Source of the DNA: Botrytis cinerea B05.10
Lineage: Eukaryota; Ascomycota; Leotiomycetes; Helotiales; Sclerotiniaceae
Assembly: GCF_000143535.2 (NCBI RefSeq)
Contig: NC_037322.1
Coordinates: forward strand, 744,001-808,000
Length of the DNA stretch: 64,000 nt
Reading direction: 5' to 3'
Shown one piece after another: positions 9,623 through 21,579 of the stretch; within the stretch, counting starts at the first letter, position 1; every line of letters begins with the position of its first letter. The translations under genes were made by a program, and so were the position numbers. The notes under the pieces were generated by a model that saw only the letters and a program-made list of their open reading frames with translations, did not search any database and was not told where the DNA came from.

Positions 9623-12600
9623 ATGGACGGCCTCGGTGCTGCTGCCAGCGTCATCGCGGTGGTGCAGATGGCTCAGGCTGTTAGCGGGGCTTTAGTGGAA
9701 TACTACGAAGGGGTCAAGAGTGCTCGCGATGACATACAACGACTTTATAATTCAATAAAGAATCTTGAATCCGTAGTTAGGTCTGTCGACGATCTTCTAC
9801 GTACTTTTTCGATCAACATCCAAGCATCTTTGGAAAACAAGACGGGAACTCTGTCGCTGTGTAAGGCTGAGCTTGATGGAATTAAGAAGGAACTCGATGC
9901 ATTTTCGAAACAGCAGAATCATATTGGAAAGCTGAAGTCTTTGGTATGGCCGTTCAAGAAGAAGGATGTGGATAAGCATGTGGATTTTATCGATAAGCAT
10001 AAGCATGATTTAATGTTAGCATTTGGAGTTGAGAACTTGTAAGTCTATTAGTTTACTTTCACCCACCATACTAGCAGAGCAAAAGGCCTGTAAGGTATTC
10101 ACGAGTTCTGTAAGCCATGATACATCTCAAGTGGTGGTCTGTCGGCTATGGCCATTCGCGCGATTTCGCTCAGTGGCGTGCCCAAGTCCATGATCAATCT
10201 TTCCAAGTTAAACAAAAACTCTATGTTTCATTTTGAGATTGAATCAATCATCCAAGCATCATTCCAGTTTGAAAAATGTAAAATCATTGAATGATGCTAG
10301 AATTTAATCGGTTTTTTCTTACTTTGAAAAGTATGCCACAATTAAGCGGAGCTGCTAGTCATTGAAGATTAGACTTTGGAAAAGTATCACAATCTTAGCG
10401 GACATCATTTCTTTTTTTAAATAAAAGCTTCTCACTACATTTCGAATCAGAAATTTGTCCTCTTGTCTCACTCGTGGCGTTGGTTATGGGACCGATCTGA
10501 TTATGTACACATCACTAGGCACATTTCCCTGCGTCACCATGGCATCTTGGAAGACATTCGAAGCGAGATAGGAGCTGCTAAGAGCGACAAAGAGCGAAGG
10601 CAGATAATCAAATGGCTTGCAGAGTCGCTCCCTAATCCATCCACGGAACATGACATCGCCCGAAAAAAGTGCCAAAAAGGTACGGGATCCTGGCTAATAG
10701 ACGGAGATTCTCTCAAGACCTGGTCGAAAACCAGTAACTCGTTCTTATGGCTAAACGGTGGCGGTTAGTTTGACCCTTCAATACCCGAAAGAACTAAGCT
10801 AATGATAAAATCAGCGGGGGCTGGAAAATCAATCTTATGGTATGTTTGGCATCTCACCCCTTTGCCATCTAACATTTTCATAGTTCTACAGTGATTGATC
10901 ATATCCAAGAATTCTGCAAACAAGAACCAAATGTTGTTGTCACATACTGGTATATCAAATTCGACAATTCAACTACACAGAGCATTTCCAATATAATTCG
11001 TTCTTGGATTAAAGACATTTGTAGTAATCGTCGGGATACGCCACAAACTTTGAAAGATACATATGCTCTTTATAATCACGGCCAGCAGCAACCTACCCAT
11101 GAAAAAATGATGGAAATGCTTAAGTGTGTAGTTGGCGGCTTTCAAGATGTCTATTTGATTGTGGATGCTCTTGATGAGTATCCTAAGACAGACCGGTATT
11201 TATTGTTGAAGACTCTGAAAGAGATTCATCAATGGAAAATTGATTCTATACACATTTTTGTCACGAGTAGGGTAGAAGACGATATTCGAGTTCATCTAGC
11301 TAATATGAGCGAGCGAAACGTTTTCGACAACTGCAAATGGATCATGGTTCAAGATCCAAACATCACCGAGGATATCAAGAAGTTTCTCGCCGCTAAAATT
11401 GATAGCTCCGAGTACGATATCCCAACCTCTGACTTAGAGGAAGAAGTCGTGGAATCTATCGCGCGACGAGCTGATGGTATGTTTCGATTAGCAGCACTTC
11501 AATTGGAGTCATTAAAGCCGTACCAAACCATTTTCGAAATAAGAAAGGGCTTGAACCAACTTCCGAGATCTTTAGATGTATTTTACAGAAGAGCACTAGA
11601 AGAGGTATTTGAGGGGCATCAGTGCTACGTCAAAATTGCCTTACAATGGATCGCTTACTCTGCTCGCCCGTTAAAGTTAGTGGAGCTCTCAGAAGCAGTG
11701 GCAGTTCAGACCGAGTCTTCTCCTTATTTGGAAGAAGACAGGAAATTGATTTGCAAAGGGGATCGTTTCCCTCTTGTTGATATGATTCCATCGGCATTCG
11801 TTACAATCCACATTTGTGAAACGGGGGACCCTTCTTTACCGTTTAAGGAAAAATCATACATTCGATTTTCCCACTATTCTGTCCAGGAATTCTTACAGTC
11901 AACTCGCACGTCCAATGGACCCGTTAAGCAATACCATCTACAGGAATCAAATGGCTTAGAATCCATCGCAGCACGGTGTATAGCATACTTACTTTATGTT
12001 GGGTCGTTTTTCGAAGATTCATATTCTGGGCTACCCGACGTTCATAATCGATTTCCCTTGATCTATCACGCAGTACTATGCTGGACGTACTATTTACAAC
12101 GCCTTGAAATTCTGAGCAACGGGTCTTTTAACCTCGTGGGAAATTTACGTGAGTTGGCATCACTATTGATGAGTGGGAACCAGGCAACTTCGACCAACCA
12201 CGATGCATGGAAGATATCACAAATCATTTGCAAAGATGCTAGACGAAAGATCCCATACTCCGCAACCACGTTAGCCCTCGCACAAGATTCCTTCGAGATT
12301 GAGATAGATTCTAGCATCTATATACCATGTCCTTTGTCTTGGGCTTCTCATCATGGCTTAATTAGTTTAGTAAAACTCTTATTAAGAGATGCTCTATACG
12401 ATATCAGCCCATCTAATGCATCAAGGGAATTCGACTTAGGGTCCCCTTTACATGCTGCAGCCACGGGATGGTATTTTTCGGAGAGAATAGTCACACTACT
12501 GCTTGCAGCAGGCATGAATCCAAACACATCCGGTGGAGAGTTGCGTTATCCACTAGTTGCTGCTACCGACAAAAACAAGTTGGAAATTTGCAAATTATTG

Positions 12601-13575
12601 TGTGAGGGAGGTGTAAACCTTGATCCTGGGTGGGGCGTGCGAGGTGAAACTGCATTGCAAGTCGCTTGTAGAAAGGGTTATGTGGATATATGTGAATATC
12701 TCTTGGAGCAGGGTGCCGATATTGAAAATTGTGACTTTGCTGACGATGTTGCAAAGCATGATTTTCTCGACAGTTTAATGACACCATTGCTGCTAGCTAC
12801 CAAGCACAGAAAACTAGCAGTTATTAAGTTATTGTTGGCGTCGGGGGCAGATATTGAAGCAGTATATAACGGCTACACACCATTGCAGTATGCATCAGAA
12901 GCACATGATGTGCAAGCATGTAAATGGCTCCTAGATTCCGGTTCCGATGTGAATCATATGACCGAATCTGTGCCATTTTTGACTTTAGGATTCCCTTGGC
13001 GATTCCGTTGGACGACAAGCTGGACCCCACTGAGTCGACCTTTCCGGGTATATCCTAGCTTCTATCCTAATGATGATTTACTTGTAATTACCGAATTGTT
13101 GCTTAAAGCCGGTGCTGATGTGCATGCCAAAGGCGGGCCTTGGTGGAAAAATGGCCCTATGGCTACCACAATAGTTTTCTGTTTAGAATGTACAAGAAAC
13201 TTGCCAGAATCAACAGAACAGAGAGAAAAACATGTACTCAAGAAAACTTTGGACATGCTGTTACACGCAGGAGCTGGAAGTGGCCTGGAAGGAGCTGAAG
13301 TGCTTTCGATACTAGGAGGGAGACGTGAAGAGCTTAAAGAGGAGCGAAGAGAGCTGCTCCGTCAAAGAGAGATGAATACTCGACTAAGTAACGACGGAAT
13401 TGAAGAAATCGACAGATTCATCAATTCATATGATGATGCTTATAATCGGGTACAGGAGCAGCAAGAGAAAGAACGCAAGGTGTCTATGCGAGGAGTCTCT
13501 ACAGGAGATGGTGGGGAAAATGAAGAATTATCCAACGGAGAGTTAAGCAATAGAGTTACGAGCCTCTCCCTCTAG
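9623..13575 (+). CDS. NACHT-type STAND (NLR-like) protein with ankyrin repeats
   Basis: Exons at 9623-10038, 10519-10763, 10815-10839 and 10884-13575 give 1125 residues. The first intron is 480 nt, unusually long here, but its GT-AG ends join in frame. The third exon is only 25 nt and encodes half of the P-loop. Domain order is as follows. An N-terminal fungal STAND effector-like helical domain spans about residues 1-140 (DGLGAAASVIAVVQ start). A NACHT NTPase follows, with Walker A GGAGAGKS at 219-226, Walker B LIVDALDE near 320-327 and a VTSR sensor near 355. Next is a winged-helix-like segment (ALQWIAYSARPLKL). Ankyrin-type repeats cover about residues 745-980, with LLLASGADI and LLEQGADI signatures, and a charged coiled tail ends the protein. 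Fungal proteins of this class act in heterokaryon incompatibility or innate recognition. The ligand is unknown. Confidence 0.9.
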
Positions 13576-15349
13576 AAGTTGTTGGTATTACGGTTTGGGG
13601 AGGGAGGTTTTTTTTTTTTTTTTTTTTTTCTAATATGATTCTAGAAATTGTGTTTCTAATGATAAGTTTCTTTTTGTATGGAAAGGGTATACAATTGTTG
13701 GTTTATTGAATTTACTATCGATACTTTGTTTGATTTCCTATTGCTATTTGTGATCTGTTCAAGGATTCCAAGTCACAATTATAAAAGATAGCTTGGACTT
13801 CATCGGCTTTTGCACACTCTCCTCTTTGAGTCTAGAATCAGCATTGTTGAATAGAAAAATCCATTCGCTTTTATGTCGTTCTTTAAAAGTAAACTGCCCT
13901 TTTCATCACCATGTCCGTCGATCTATTTATAATCTTAAGTGTCAAGATATCGATCATGTGATCATACAGAAAAAGCTTTACCAACTAACACAAACATTAG
14001 CTTCTAATCTATCTATAAATATATATAGCTTTATATAATGAATAAATTAGAATAATTATATTATTATAGATTAAAGTATTTTATATTTATTGATCAAATT
14101 GATATTAATATTAACTGATATTTATAGTAAGAAGTGTTGAAGTTAGTACTCACCATGGAAGTTTCTGCACAAATAAATTCATCCCTTCATACTCTGGTAG
14201 ACATGTATCACTGATGACAATCTTGATGTCTGCACTAATAATAAGCCTTGACTGTGTTATTGATAATTTGTCGGGTGTTCATATCCGTAATCTAAATGAT
14301 GCACGTGCCGTATACGGCAATGAGCTGCCAGACCCTTGCATCTGCCCCGGTAATATATCCCTGAGCGCTAACCATTACGATGCCTATGCTCTTCCTCGGT
14401 CAAGAGTTTCCCATGAGACGTTACTAGAACGCTTGACTAGGTGTCTACATCAAACTCAAATATGTCATCAAATATTTATTCCGAGCTTTCATAGGCTAGA
14501 CCGCGCTATATGATGGTCTAGAAAGTTGATCTCAAGCACAAACTGGGAGACATTCTTAGTCTACCGTTAAATGGTAGTTCCGCCTCTGAACTTCCACCGG
14601 GGTCTGGATTATGCATGTCAGATTTATCAGATTCCAACATTGATAATGTGGATAAAGTACCGCAGTACTTCTCGAAAACCTGCTCATGACACTACTACAA
14701 CACCCCACAAATTATCAAGTGTAATTCTCTTGATACTTCACTGTCAGCTCAACGCGGTTACACTACGATATAGTGATATAAAACTGGATCGGAGGTTTAA
14801 TGCGTATGCCTTTCTTTCTACTCTCATTAAAGTCACCAACTCCAAGTTTTCAGCATCACTAGTTTGAATATGCTGTAGGAGAGCAATATCATAAGCGAGA
14901 TTTACCTTCCTCGGCTCTCCCAGCAGTGCGGTAGACTAGTGGATCGTAATCTGAAGGCTTCCAATCGGTACAAAAATCTGCTCCCCCATTGCATGTTGCT
15001 TTTCGGGGAGTCAGGATATCATAAGCATTCCATGTCCAACATGACGTTTGGGATTTGATGCTAAGGAAATTTCATGCGAAGGGGTAATAGGCATGTACAG
15101 GATTGTGTACCCACAGAGAACTGAGATCTGGGTAGTAGATTGTGACAAGGGCAACACGGGTAAAAGCTCTTGTACCTTTGTTACTACGAATTATAATTAT
15201 GGCACCATGCCTCTATTGCATAGCATTGATTTCTTCGACTGCTTTATTGTCTCCCTAGCCAATGTTCACTACGCTCAGCCGTTCTCATCACACCAATTCT
15301 GCTTTGCTATTTACTCCATTCTAACAGATCCCCGAAGGTTGGCTGCAAG
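13576..15349. other. AT-rich intergenic tract with poly-T
   Basis: This stretch of about 1.8 kb begins with a poly-T run of about 20 bases at 13609-13629 and contains a very AT-rich patch at 14030-14130. Several 60-100 codon frames occur, but none shows a recognisable motif, splice pattern or convincing composition. I see no gene. Confidence 0.5.
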
Positions 15350-16780
15350 ATGAGCTCGAGCCCAACACTCCTCGATGCTTCAACAGCTGATCGAGCTCCC
15401 CTCCTATTGATCTCGACTTGGATTTGGACGGCATTTGCCATTATTTTTGTCGCCCTCCGTTTTTTTTGTCGGGTGAGACTCATCCGAAGTACTTGGTGGG
15501 ATGACTGGCTCATTTTGGCTGCTGTAGTATGGGTGATCTAAATCTTTTGAGTGGTAGGGACTTCGAGCTTACAGTTATAAATAGGCATCCTCGATAGCCA
15601 TGAGTGTTGTCTGGACAATTTATGCCAAAAATGGTGGCTGTCGACATGCAGATACTTTGACTGCGGAACAACTTATAACTACAACAAGATTGAACTGGAT
15701 TTCACAGCCGCTTTGCGTATCTGGTCTTTCTACTTGAAAAATATCTGTTGCTTGTCTAATCTTGCGGCTTCAATACCCAACACCATGGAGAACGAAGCTT
15801 CTCGCTGGTCTCCTATCAATTATGGTTACGATTAACAGTATAGCTGTGATTCTTATGTTTACGCAATGTACGCCTGTCAGAATGCTTTGGAACCCAGCAT
15901 CAGCACCCAATGGACATTGTATCAAATCTAATGTTGTAGCAATCATATCACAATCTGCTTCAAGTAATCGTCTCTCCGCATTGATAATTTGATACTTGCT
16001 GATTAGACTTTAGGTTATATGGCTTTCATTGATTTAGTTTTAGCTATCGTACCAGTTCATATGATATGGAAGCTTCAGATGAATAAGAAGAAGAAGGTAG
16101 CCATCTGTGTTTTACTTAGCACCGGTGTTTCGTGAGTCTCCTCTTGTCAAGTCTATCTTGAGGTTTTTCTCGCTAAATAAATGATCAGCGCGTTTGGGTT
16201 CGCCGTTATCAAGATTATTGAACTCAAGAATGATTCTAATCATTCTGATATTACATGCAAGTGAACTATCTCCCCTGCGACCTCAAAACTGACTTTCTCT
16301 TTAGGGGCTACCGTCTGGCTATTTGTGTGGAATGCGTGAGTTTTTACATCAGGACCTCTATACTAATTGAAAAATATCCAATCTGTGCAGGGTATAAGCT
16401 GACTGAATCGATGTGGCAGATTCGAGATCAATCTGATCATCATCGCTGCCTGTGTTCCGACGCTTATACCTCTTCTCGAAATTATTCTCAATCACCGAAT
16501 CGCATCTTACTTCAATAGCTACAGAACCAACCATGGAGGTTCTAAGTTTTCTTTCCATAAGGAATCATTTCGTATGCGCCGCTTGAAGAGTGCGAATGAT
16601 GAAACAGAGAGTGGAAAAGATATAATGGGTATTAAAAACTCTATAAATGGTGAAAGTGGAGAGTTGGGAGTAGTTGAAGGAGAGAATGATGAAATTTGCG
16701 GAAGTGAAAACACAGATAGGATCGTGAGTCAAGGGAAGATTGCTGTGACAAGGCAATGGTCGGTGACAGAGTTCAAGTAG
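15350..16780 (+). pseudogene. rhodopsin-domain (PTH11-like) integral membrane receptor, broken by one nonsense codon
   Basis: Six exons can be rebuilt: 15350-15532, 15585-15963, 16014-16131, 16189-16256, 16305-16335 and 16420-16780. They sum to 380 codons. The product has the features of the fungal seven-helix rhodopsin family: WWDDWLILAA after helix 2, a CTPVRMLWNP motif, VHMIWKLQMNKKKK between helices 5 and 6, and a polar cytoplasmic tail. A TGA at 15735-15737 interrupts the helix that should read LSTxKISVACLIL, where a Gly or Ser codon would be expected. I tested the nearby GT and AG sites and none removes the stop in frame. Intron 4 starts with GC (GCAAGT) rather than GT. Everything else is intact, so the gene either died recently or carries a sequence error. 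Confidence 0.8.
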
Positions 16781-16966
16781 AGTCTACAAAATACCTCCTG
16801 AAAAAGTGACTTTCTGAAATGTTCATGGTACGTGTGTCTCAATGGATAAGGTCAGTGCCTTTTTTTTTCAATGCGAAAAAATTGTGCTAAGCGATCATTC
16901 AATTTCAATATCTCTGGATTGCATTTAAATTTGAACTTGATATTCACACTAGTTACAGCGCCGGAA

Positions 16967-18632
16967 TTAGACTGCTGCAGAATTTCGTTTTTGGATCCTT
17001 ACGTCAATATCACTTTGCCTTACAAACCACGAATTCTGAACTTTCCATTCCTTTCGAGGGTTCACGAGAGAAATCTTTTGTCATAGTCAGTGTCGCGAAA
17101 AGCAGAACATCAGTGGGTAAACTTACGTCATAGTTTAAGAACAGCGAAGGGATAAGTTTGTATATCTCAAGGATACTGATATTTCTACCCAGACAAATTC
17201 TTTTCCCAGCACCAAAGCTGAGATCTGCTGATCTCATTGCGGAACGACGAGATTCATACTCCTCTTGAGTCTCAAGATCCTCATATCGAAGCCAGCGTTC
17301 CGGAACAAAGTATCCGGCATCTTCACCAAAGACCTTCTTGCTTTGATGAACGGTCCAGGCACTCATACCTACATTTGTTCCTGGCGGCAAAAAAGTACCA
17401 TCGGGAAGGGTAAGACCACTTGCGGGGACGACACGCTCAAGTAGGAGACCAACGCCTGGAAAACAGCGGCTGGACTCCCTGACTACTGCTTCAAGGTATG
17501 GTAGTTTAGCTGCATCTTTATAAGCAACAGACAAGGACAAATTGGCATTGTCTATCTCCTGCTGGAGCTTTTTGTACACCCTAGGATTTTTGAGGGTGAA
17601 GTAGATGATTGATCGAATCGCAATGGAAGTGGTATCAGCACCAGCAAGGATGTTGACTAGCATATAACCGATGACTGTGTTATCGTTCACCATTCCTGGA
17701 TTCAAACGTTTGAGCTCCAGGAAATCATCTAGCATGTCTTTCTGATCAATATATTTGCTATCGGTACCTTTTTGTCGTGCAATGGATTGCTCTGCGCAAT
17801 ATGCCGCGGCTTTGTCAACAGTTAGGGGCCCAATAGGCCACACGGGGTTTTTTGCAAGCCAGTGGTCCAAAGCGGGGAGTTGTCCAATTACGCCAAAATA
17901 GTCGTTGATCTGGTTGGATACGTCGAGATAGCCAGAATGGTCGTAGGCAGCATCCAGAAATCCCATCGATCTACTGAAGGTGACCTGGCCGATGACATCC
18001 CAAGCAAAGAACACCATCCAGTCATCTATTTTACAAGTCTTCCCTGCATTGGGCCCATTAACGAATGACTCATCGAGACGTCTGAAAAGATTGTTGATAG
18101 TATTATCAACCAGCGGTTCAAGTGTCAATATATGACCCATCTTATACAGCTTTTGAACAGGTCTCAACATCTGACTGTGCACATCGTTGGTTTGAATACC
18201 AAAGACAGTTTTGATGGTTATGCTTCCGACTTTGCTGTCATTGACCGTGTAGAAGTCACTCTAGTCACCCGTTAGTAACAAAGGAAAAAGACTTCAAGAA
18301 TTACGATAAAACGGGGTTATCGAATAGCCTGATCATACCTTGAGGAACTCCCCCTTAAGGCTGTAAATAGTCCGAACGAGATCTGGATCGTTAAGACTGA
18401 CGAGATTTGGACCGATTCGTACAGCTTGTCCGTATTTTTCGTGAAGGAATTTGTGTGTGAGCTCTGCCCGGCCATTGTAGGTGTCAATCAAGCGCCAGAA
18501 ATTCGTGAATTTTGCTAGAAACGGCCCGGGGATGCTTTTTAGAGGGGATGTGAAATAAAACCAGATTAAGTAGAGTCCAAAAATGCAGATACTTGAGAGA
18601 ATCACCTGCAAGATAGAAATGCCTTGCGCCAT
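16967..18632 (-). CDS. cytochrome P450 monooxygenase
   Basis: Exons at 18632-18339, 18260-17127 and 17074-16967 give 511 residues. The introns are 78 and 52 nt, and all exons are in phase 0. An N-terminal membrane anchor at about residues 5-28 is followed by a proline-rich hinge (SIPGP). The diagnostic motifs are all present: I-helix AGADTTS, ExxR in ESSR, FVPERW and the heme-binding FGAGKRICLG with its axial Cys. Splicing to the last exon gives the usual NPRKEWKVQNSWFV end; without it the frame runs into unrelated sequence. The overall pattern resembles the pisatin-demethylase-like fungal P450 group, which works in detoxification or secondary metabolism at the ER. The substrate is unknown. 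Its 3' end faces the receptor pseudogene, and it is divergent from the intact receptor at 19649. Confidence 0.95.
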
Positions 18633-19648
18633 GATATATTGATCAAGCAAAGAGGATATGGGAGAATGGCGAATGCGGGGCCAACATATGTGGTAGCGGG
18701 CTGGATCTTATAAACATTGTATAATTTATGTCACAATCAAGATGTGATGAATGGAAGCATTATCGGACGTACGCCTATCCAACTTGCAGTATCATATAGA
18801 CTATACATATGCAAGAGTCTCCACTAACCGTTGGATATCCACCTTTAGCTGGATAATAAGGTTTAGAAAATGGAGATGCTTGAATATTAGTACCCCCACA
18901 CTGTTGTCCGGGTCAAAAATTCGGCACTAGCATTATCCGGGAAAATAAATACTTGCTATTAATGTTACATTAATCACACATTGTATGGTGACTTTTGTCT
19001 TCATTGACTGAAGCAGTCGTGGAATTTTACAGCAATTCTATTGCCACTCGATTGAATTTCTCTGCGTAGAAAAATTAAGGGGCACTTTATGCAAAGAAAG
19101 GAAGGTGCAGCTCTCGATTACTGCAAAGGTCAGTTTTACCGATACAAGGATGCGGCAGGGGAGCATTATAGTATGCAACGTCTTCCCGCGGACCAATCAA
19201 AGACCCCGATGCCATACCATGGGTTAAATGATGGCGTGGAGACCAGTAATGCTTGACCATAAACTCTACTTACTTTAAATATGTAGGAGGATCTACTGAA
19301 TAGCATTGGTTTCACTTTCAAATGGCGTTGAGGTATTAAATTCGACTTATAGCCGAGGAACTGAGGGTTAATCGCGGAAAATACACATACCGATCAGTAT
19401 TTTGGGGCCATCGGTCAAAAAGTCGAACTCATTCATTGTTCGATCGAACCAGCGAAGTGGTTATAGAATTTACCAGAGAAGTTCTAAACGACCAGGGTTC
19501 TCGATGCGAGAACGAACTCGAACTACTGTTGGAAGCGAGTTTCAGGAGTACTCAACATGGGAAACTGCACTATGCTTCTCTATATACCATATGGAAGAGC
19601 CCTACTTTGGATTCAACTCAGCTGTCTTACTCTTTTCTCCAAGTAAAA
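18633..19648. promoter_or_regulatory. divergent promoter region of P450 and rhodopsin-domain receptor
   Basis: This spacer of about 1.0 kb lies between two divergent start codons, so the two genes could share regulation. A CCAAT-box-like GACCAATCA occurs near 19190. Nothing else is distinctive. Confidence 0.45.
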
Positions 19649-20953
19649 ATGGCTATAGCCGGTCAAGGGCCTACCATTGTTGCGGTCATGTGGACGGAGA
19701 CTGTTGTAGCTCTAATTGCAATCGGTCTTAGACTTTACACGAAAGGGTTCATCACAAGAAACGTGGGCTTTGACGATTATCTTATCATAATAAGCTGGGT
19801 GAGTTGAGAATATCGAATGACTTATTGTCTTGGCTACTGATAATGAATGTTTAGTTTATGTTGATGCCATACACAGTGGCCTGCACGGCAGCTGCAACTC
19901 AAGGGTTCGGCCAGCATTCTTCGGATCTTACCATTGAGGCTTTCGCAAATGCAACCCGATCGGAGATCATTGGCCAAACGTATGCCGTCACCTCTTCCAA
20001 CAGTACACGCAAAATATCTAATCCATACTTCAGGTTTTGTATAATCGGCATAGCCACTAGCAAAGCTTCAGCATCGGTGTTTTTGCTGAGACTTGCCGTT
20101 GTCGAATGGCACAAATGGGTTCTCTACATCACCATGTTCGCAGTGACTGGTATCGCCATCATATGCGCTCTATTTGATTTCATTCGATGTGATCCGATAG
20201 CTCACGTCTGGAACCCGTACATTCCTGCCAAGTGCTGGGTCTCCACAGAACAATTTACTGCTATCTCAATCACCGTTGGGGGTGAGTGACAAGATTTCAG
20301 ATTCTATCCCGCAATCTTGGCTAATATCTTAAGAGGCACCTCCGCAGCAGCAGATTTCATTCTCGCCGTGCTACCATGGATCATACTTTGGGAGTTGAAT
20401 ATGAAGAAGAAGGAAAAAGTTCTTATTACATCGTCCATGAGTTTGGGAATTTTGTAAGTCACCTCGCTGGCACAAGTCGTAGTCATAGACTTACATCTAA
20501 ATAGTGCTATGATATGTGGTGTGATAAGAACAGTGAACCTGAATGGCCTTTCCTCAAGGTCGGATTATTCCTGTGAGCAAATCTATGTATCCAGTTATCC
20601 AATACTGAATTGCTAACATTTCTTTTTCAGATGAAACCATAGGCTTGATATTATGGTCGTCTACCGAACTAATGATTACGATCCTGACGGCAACAATACC
20701 CACTTACCGACCACTATACAAAGTTTTAAGAGGTTCATTGTCGAGTACAAGTGGGCGTTCAGGTCGAGGATATCGACTGGATAATATAGAAGAAGAAGGA
20801 AGAAAAGATTTACCACCCCCTGCAGTAAAAAGACGCCCCAGAAACGACACAACTTTAATGGCGACAGCTATAAGTGATGACGAGCACAATGATTATTATA
20901 GTGATCGCGTTGTGTTAGAATCTAGCAAGGGGAGACAAGGTTCAGACTCTTGA
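19649..20953 (+). CDS. rhodopsin-domain (PTH11-like) integral membrane receptor
   Basis: Exons at 19649-19798, 19855-19979, 20034-20281, 20348-20453, 20505-20572 and 20631-20953 give 339 residues, all joined by GT-AG introns with the frame closing. Several predicted helices are visible: VAVMWTETVVALIAIGLRL in helix 1, FDDYLIIISW before helix 2, SVFLLRLAV in helix 4, and the ADFILAVLPWIILWELNM segment with basic KKKEKV after it. The tail is polar and likely cytoplasmic. The family includes fungal PTH11-type putative GPCRs; no ligand can be inferred. This one has no internal stop. It shares its exon layout and several motifs with the broken copy at 15350-16780, so the two are probably old paralogues. 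Confidence 0.9.
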
Positions 20954-20984
20954 TGTAGCGACGTATACTTAATAAATGAAGATA

Positions 20985-20994
20985 GAAAGAATAA
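20985..20994. repeat. left copy of 10-bp target-site duplication
   Basis: GAAAGAATAA here is repeated exactly at 21570-21579, immediately outside the two inverted ends of the element between them. Confidence 0.75.
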
Positions 20995-21569
20995 CAGTAA
21001 TAACCTCATATAGCATCATTTCATATATTGATACCTCAAATATCAAAAGTGCTAATTGAAGCCTAGCATATACTAATTCAAATCATTTTGATTTTATAAA
21101 TGTTACTATTTTAATCCTAATATATTTTTTATTTTATATTTCTTTAATTTTTTGAAATTTTTTTAGCTTTTTTAACCTTTTTAGCTTTTTCAATTCCTTC
21201 AATTTTTTCAACTCTTTCAACTCATTCAATCTTTTCAAATTTTTTAGCTTTTCAATTTTTCAATTTTCCAATTTTTCAATCTTTGAACTCTTTTTAACTT
21301 TTTCATTTTTAGATTTTTTTTAAAATACTTAAAAAAATTCAACTTTTTTCAAACTTTTCAACCTTTTCAACTTCTTAATTCTTTTAAATAATTTAAAAAA
21401 TCAGAAAATTCTATTCAGAAAATATTTTAAAAAAAGAAAGACTAGAATAACATCATTTTCAAAAAAAATAAAAACTGAAATATCAAAAATACTATTTGGA
21501 GTAAATTTAATCATATTCCTGATATTTGAGGTATCAATACATGAAATGATGCCATATGGGGTTATTACC
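20995..21569. mobile_element. MITE-like element with about 50-bp terminal inverted repeats
   Basis: The left end (about 20997-21047) and the reverse complement of the right end (about 21516-21569) match over roughly 48-50 bases with a handful of mismatches. Both contain the blocks GCATCATTTCAT and ATTGATACCTCAAATATC. The 575-bp interior is extremely AT-rich, built of TTTTTCAA-like low-complexity runs, and has no coding potential. A perfect 10-bp direct repeat flanks the element, which is the size typical of Mutator-like (MULE) insertions. I infer a non-autonomous element. The exact edges may be off by one or two bases. Confidence 0.75.
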
Positions 21570-21579
21570 GAAAGAATAA
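21570..21579. repeat. right copy of 10-bp target-site duplication
   Basis: Identical to 20985-20994, directly abutting the right inverted end of the MITE-like element. Confidence 0.75.

Noticed and set aside
10043..10462. A frameshift or broken NLR gene between the N-terminal and NACHT exons
   Set aside because: A GT-AG intron from 10039 to 10518 joins both parts in frame, so decay need not be invoked.
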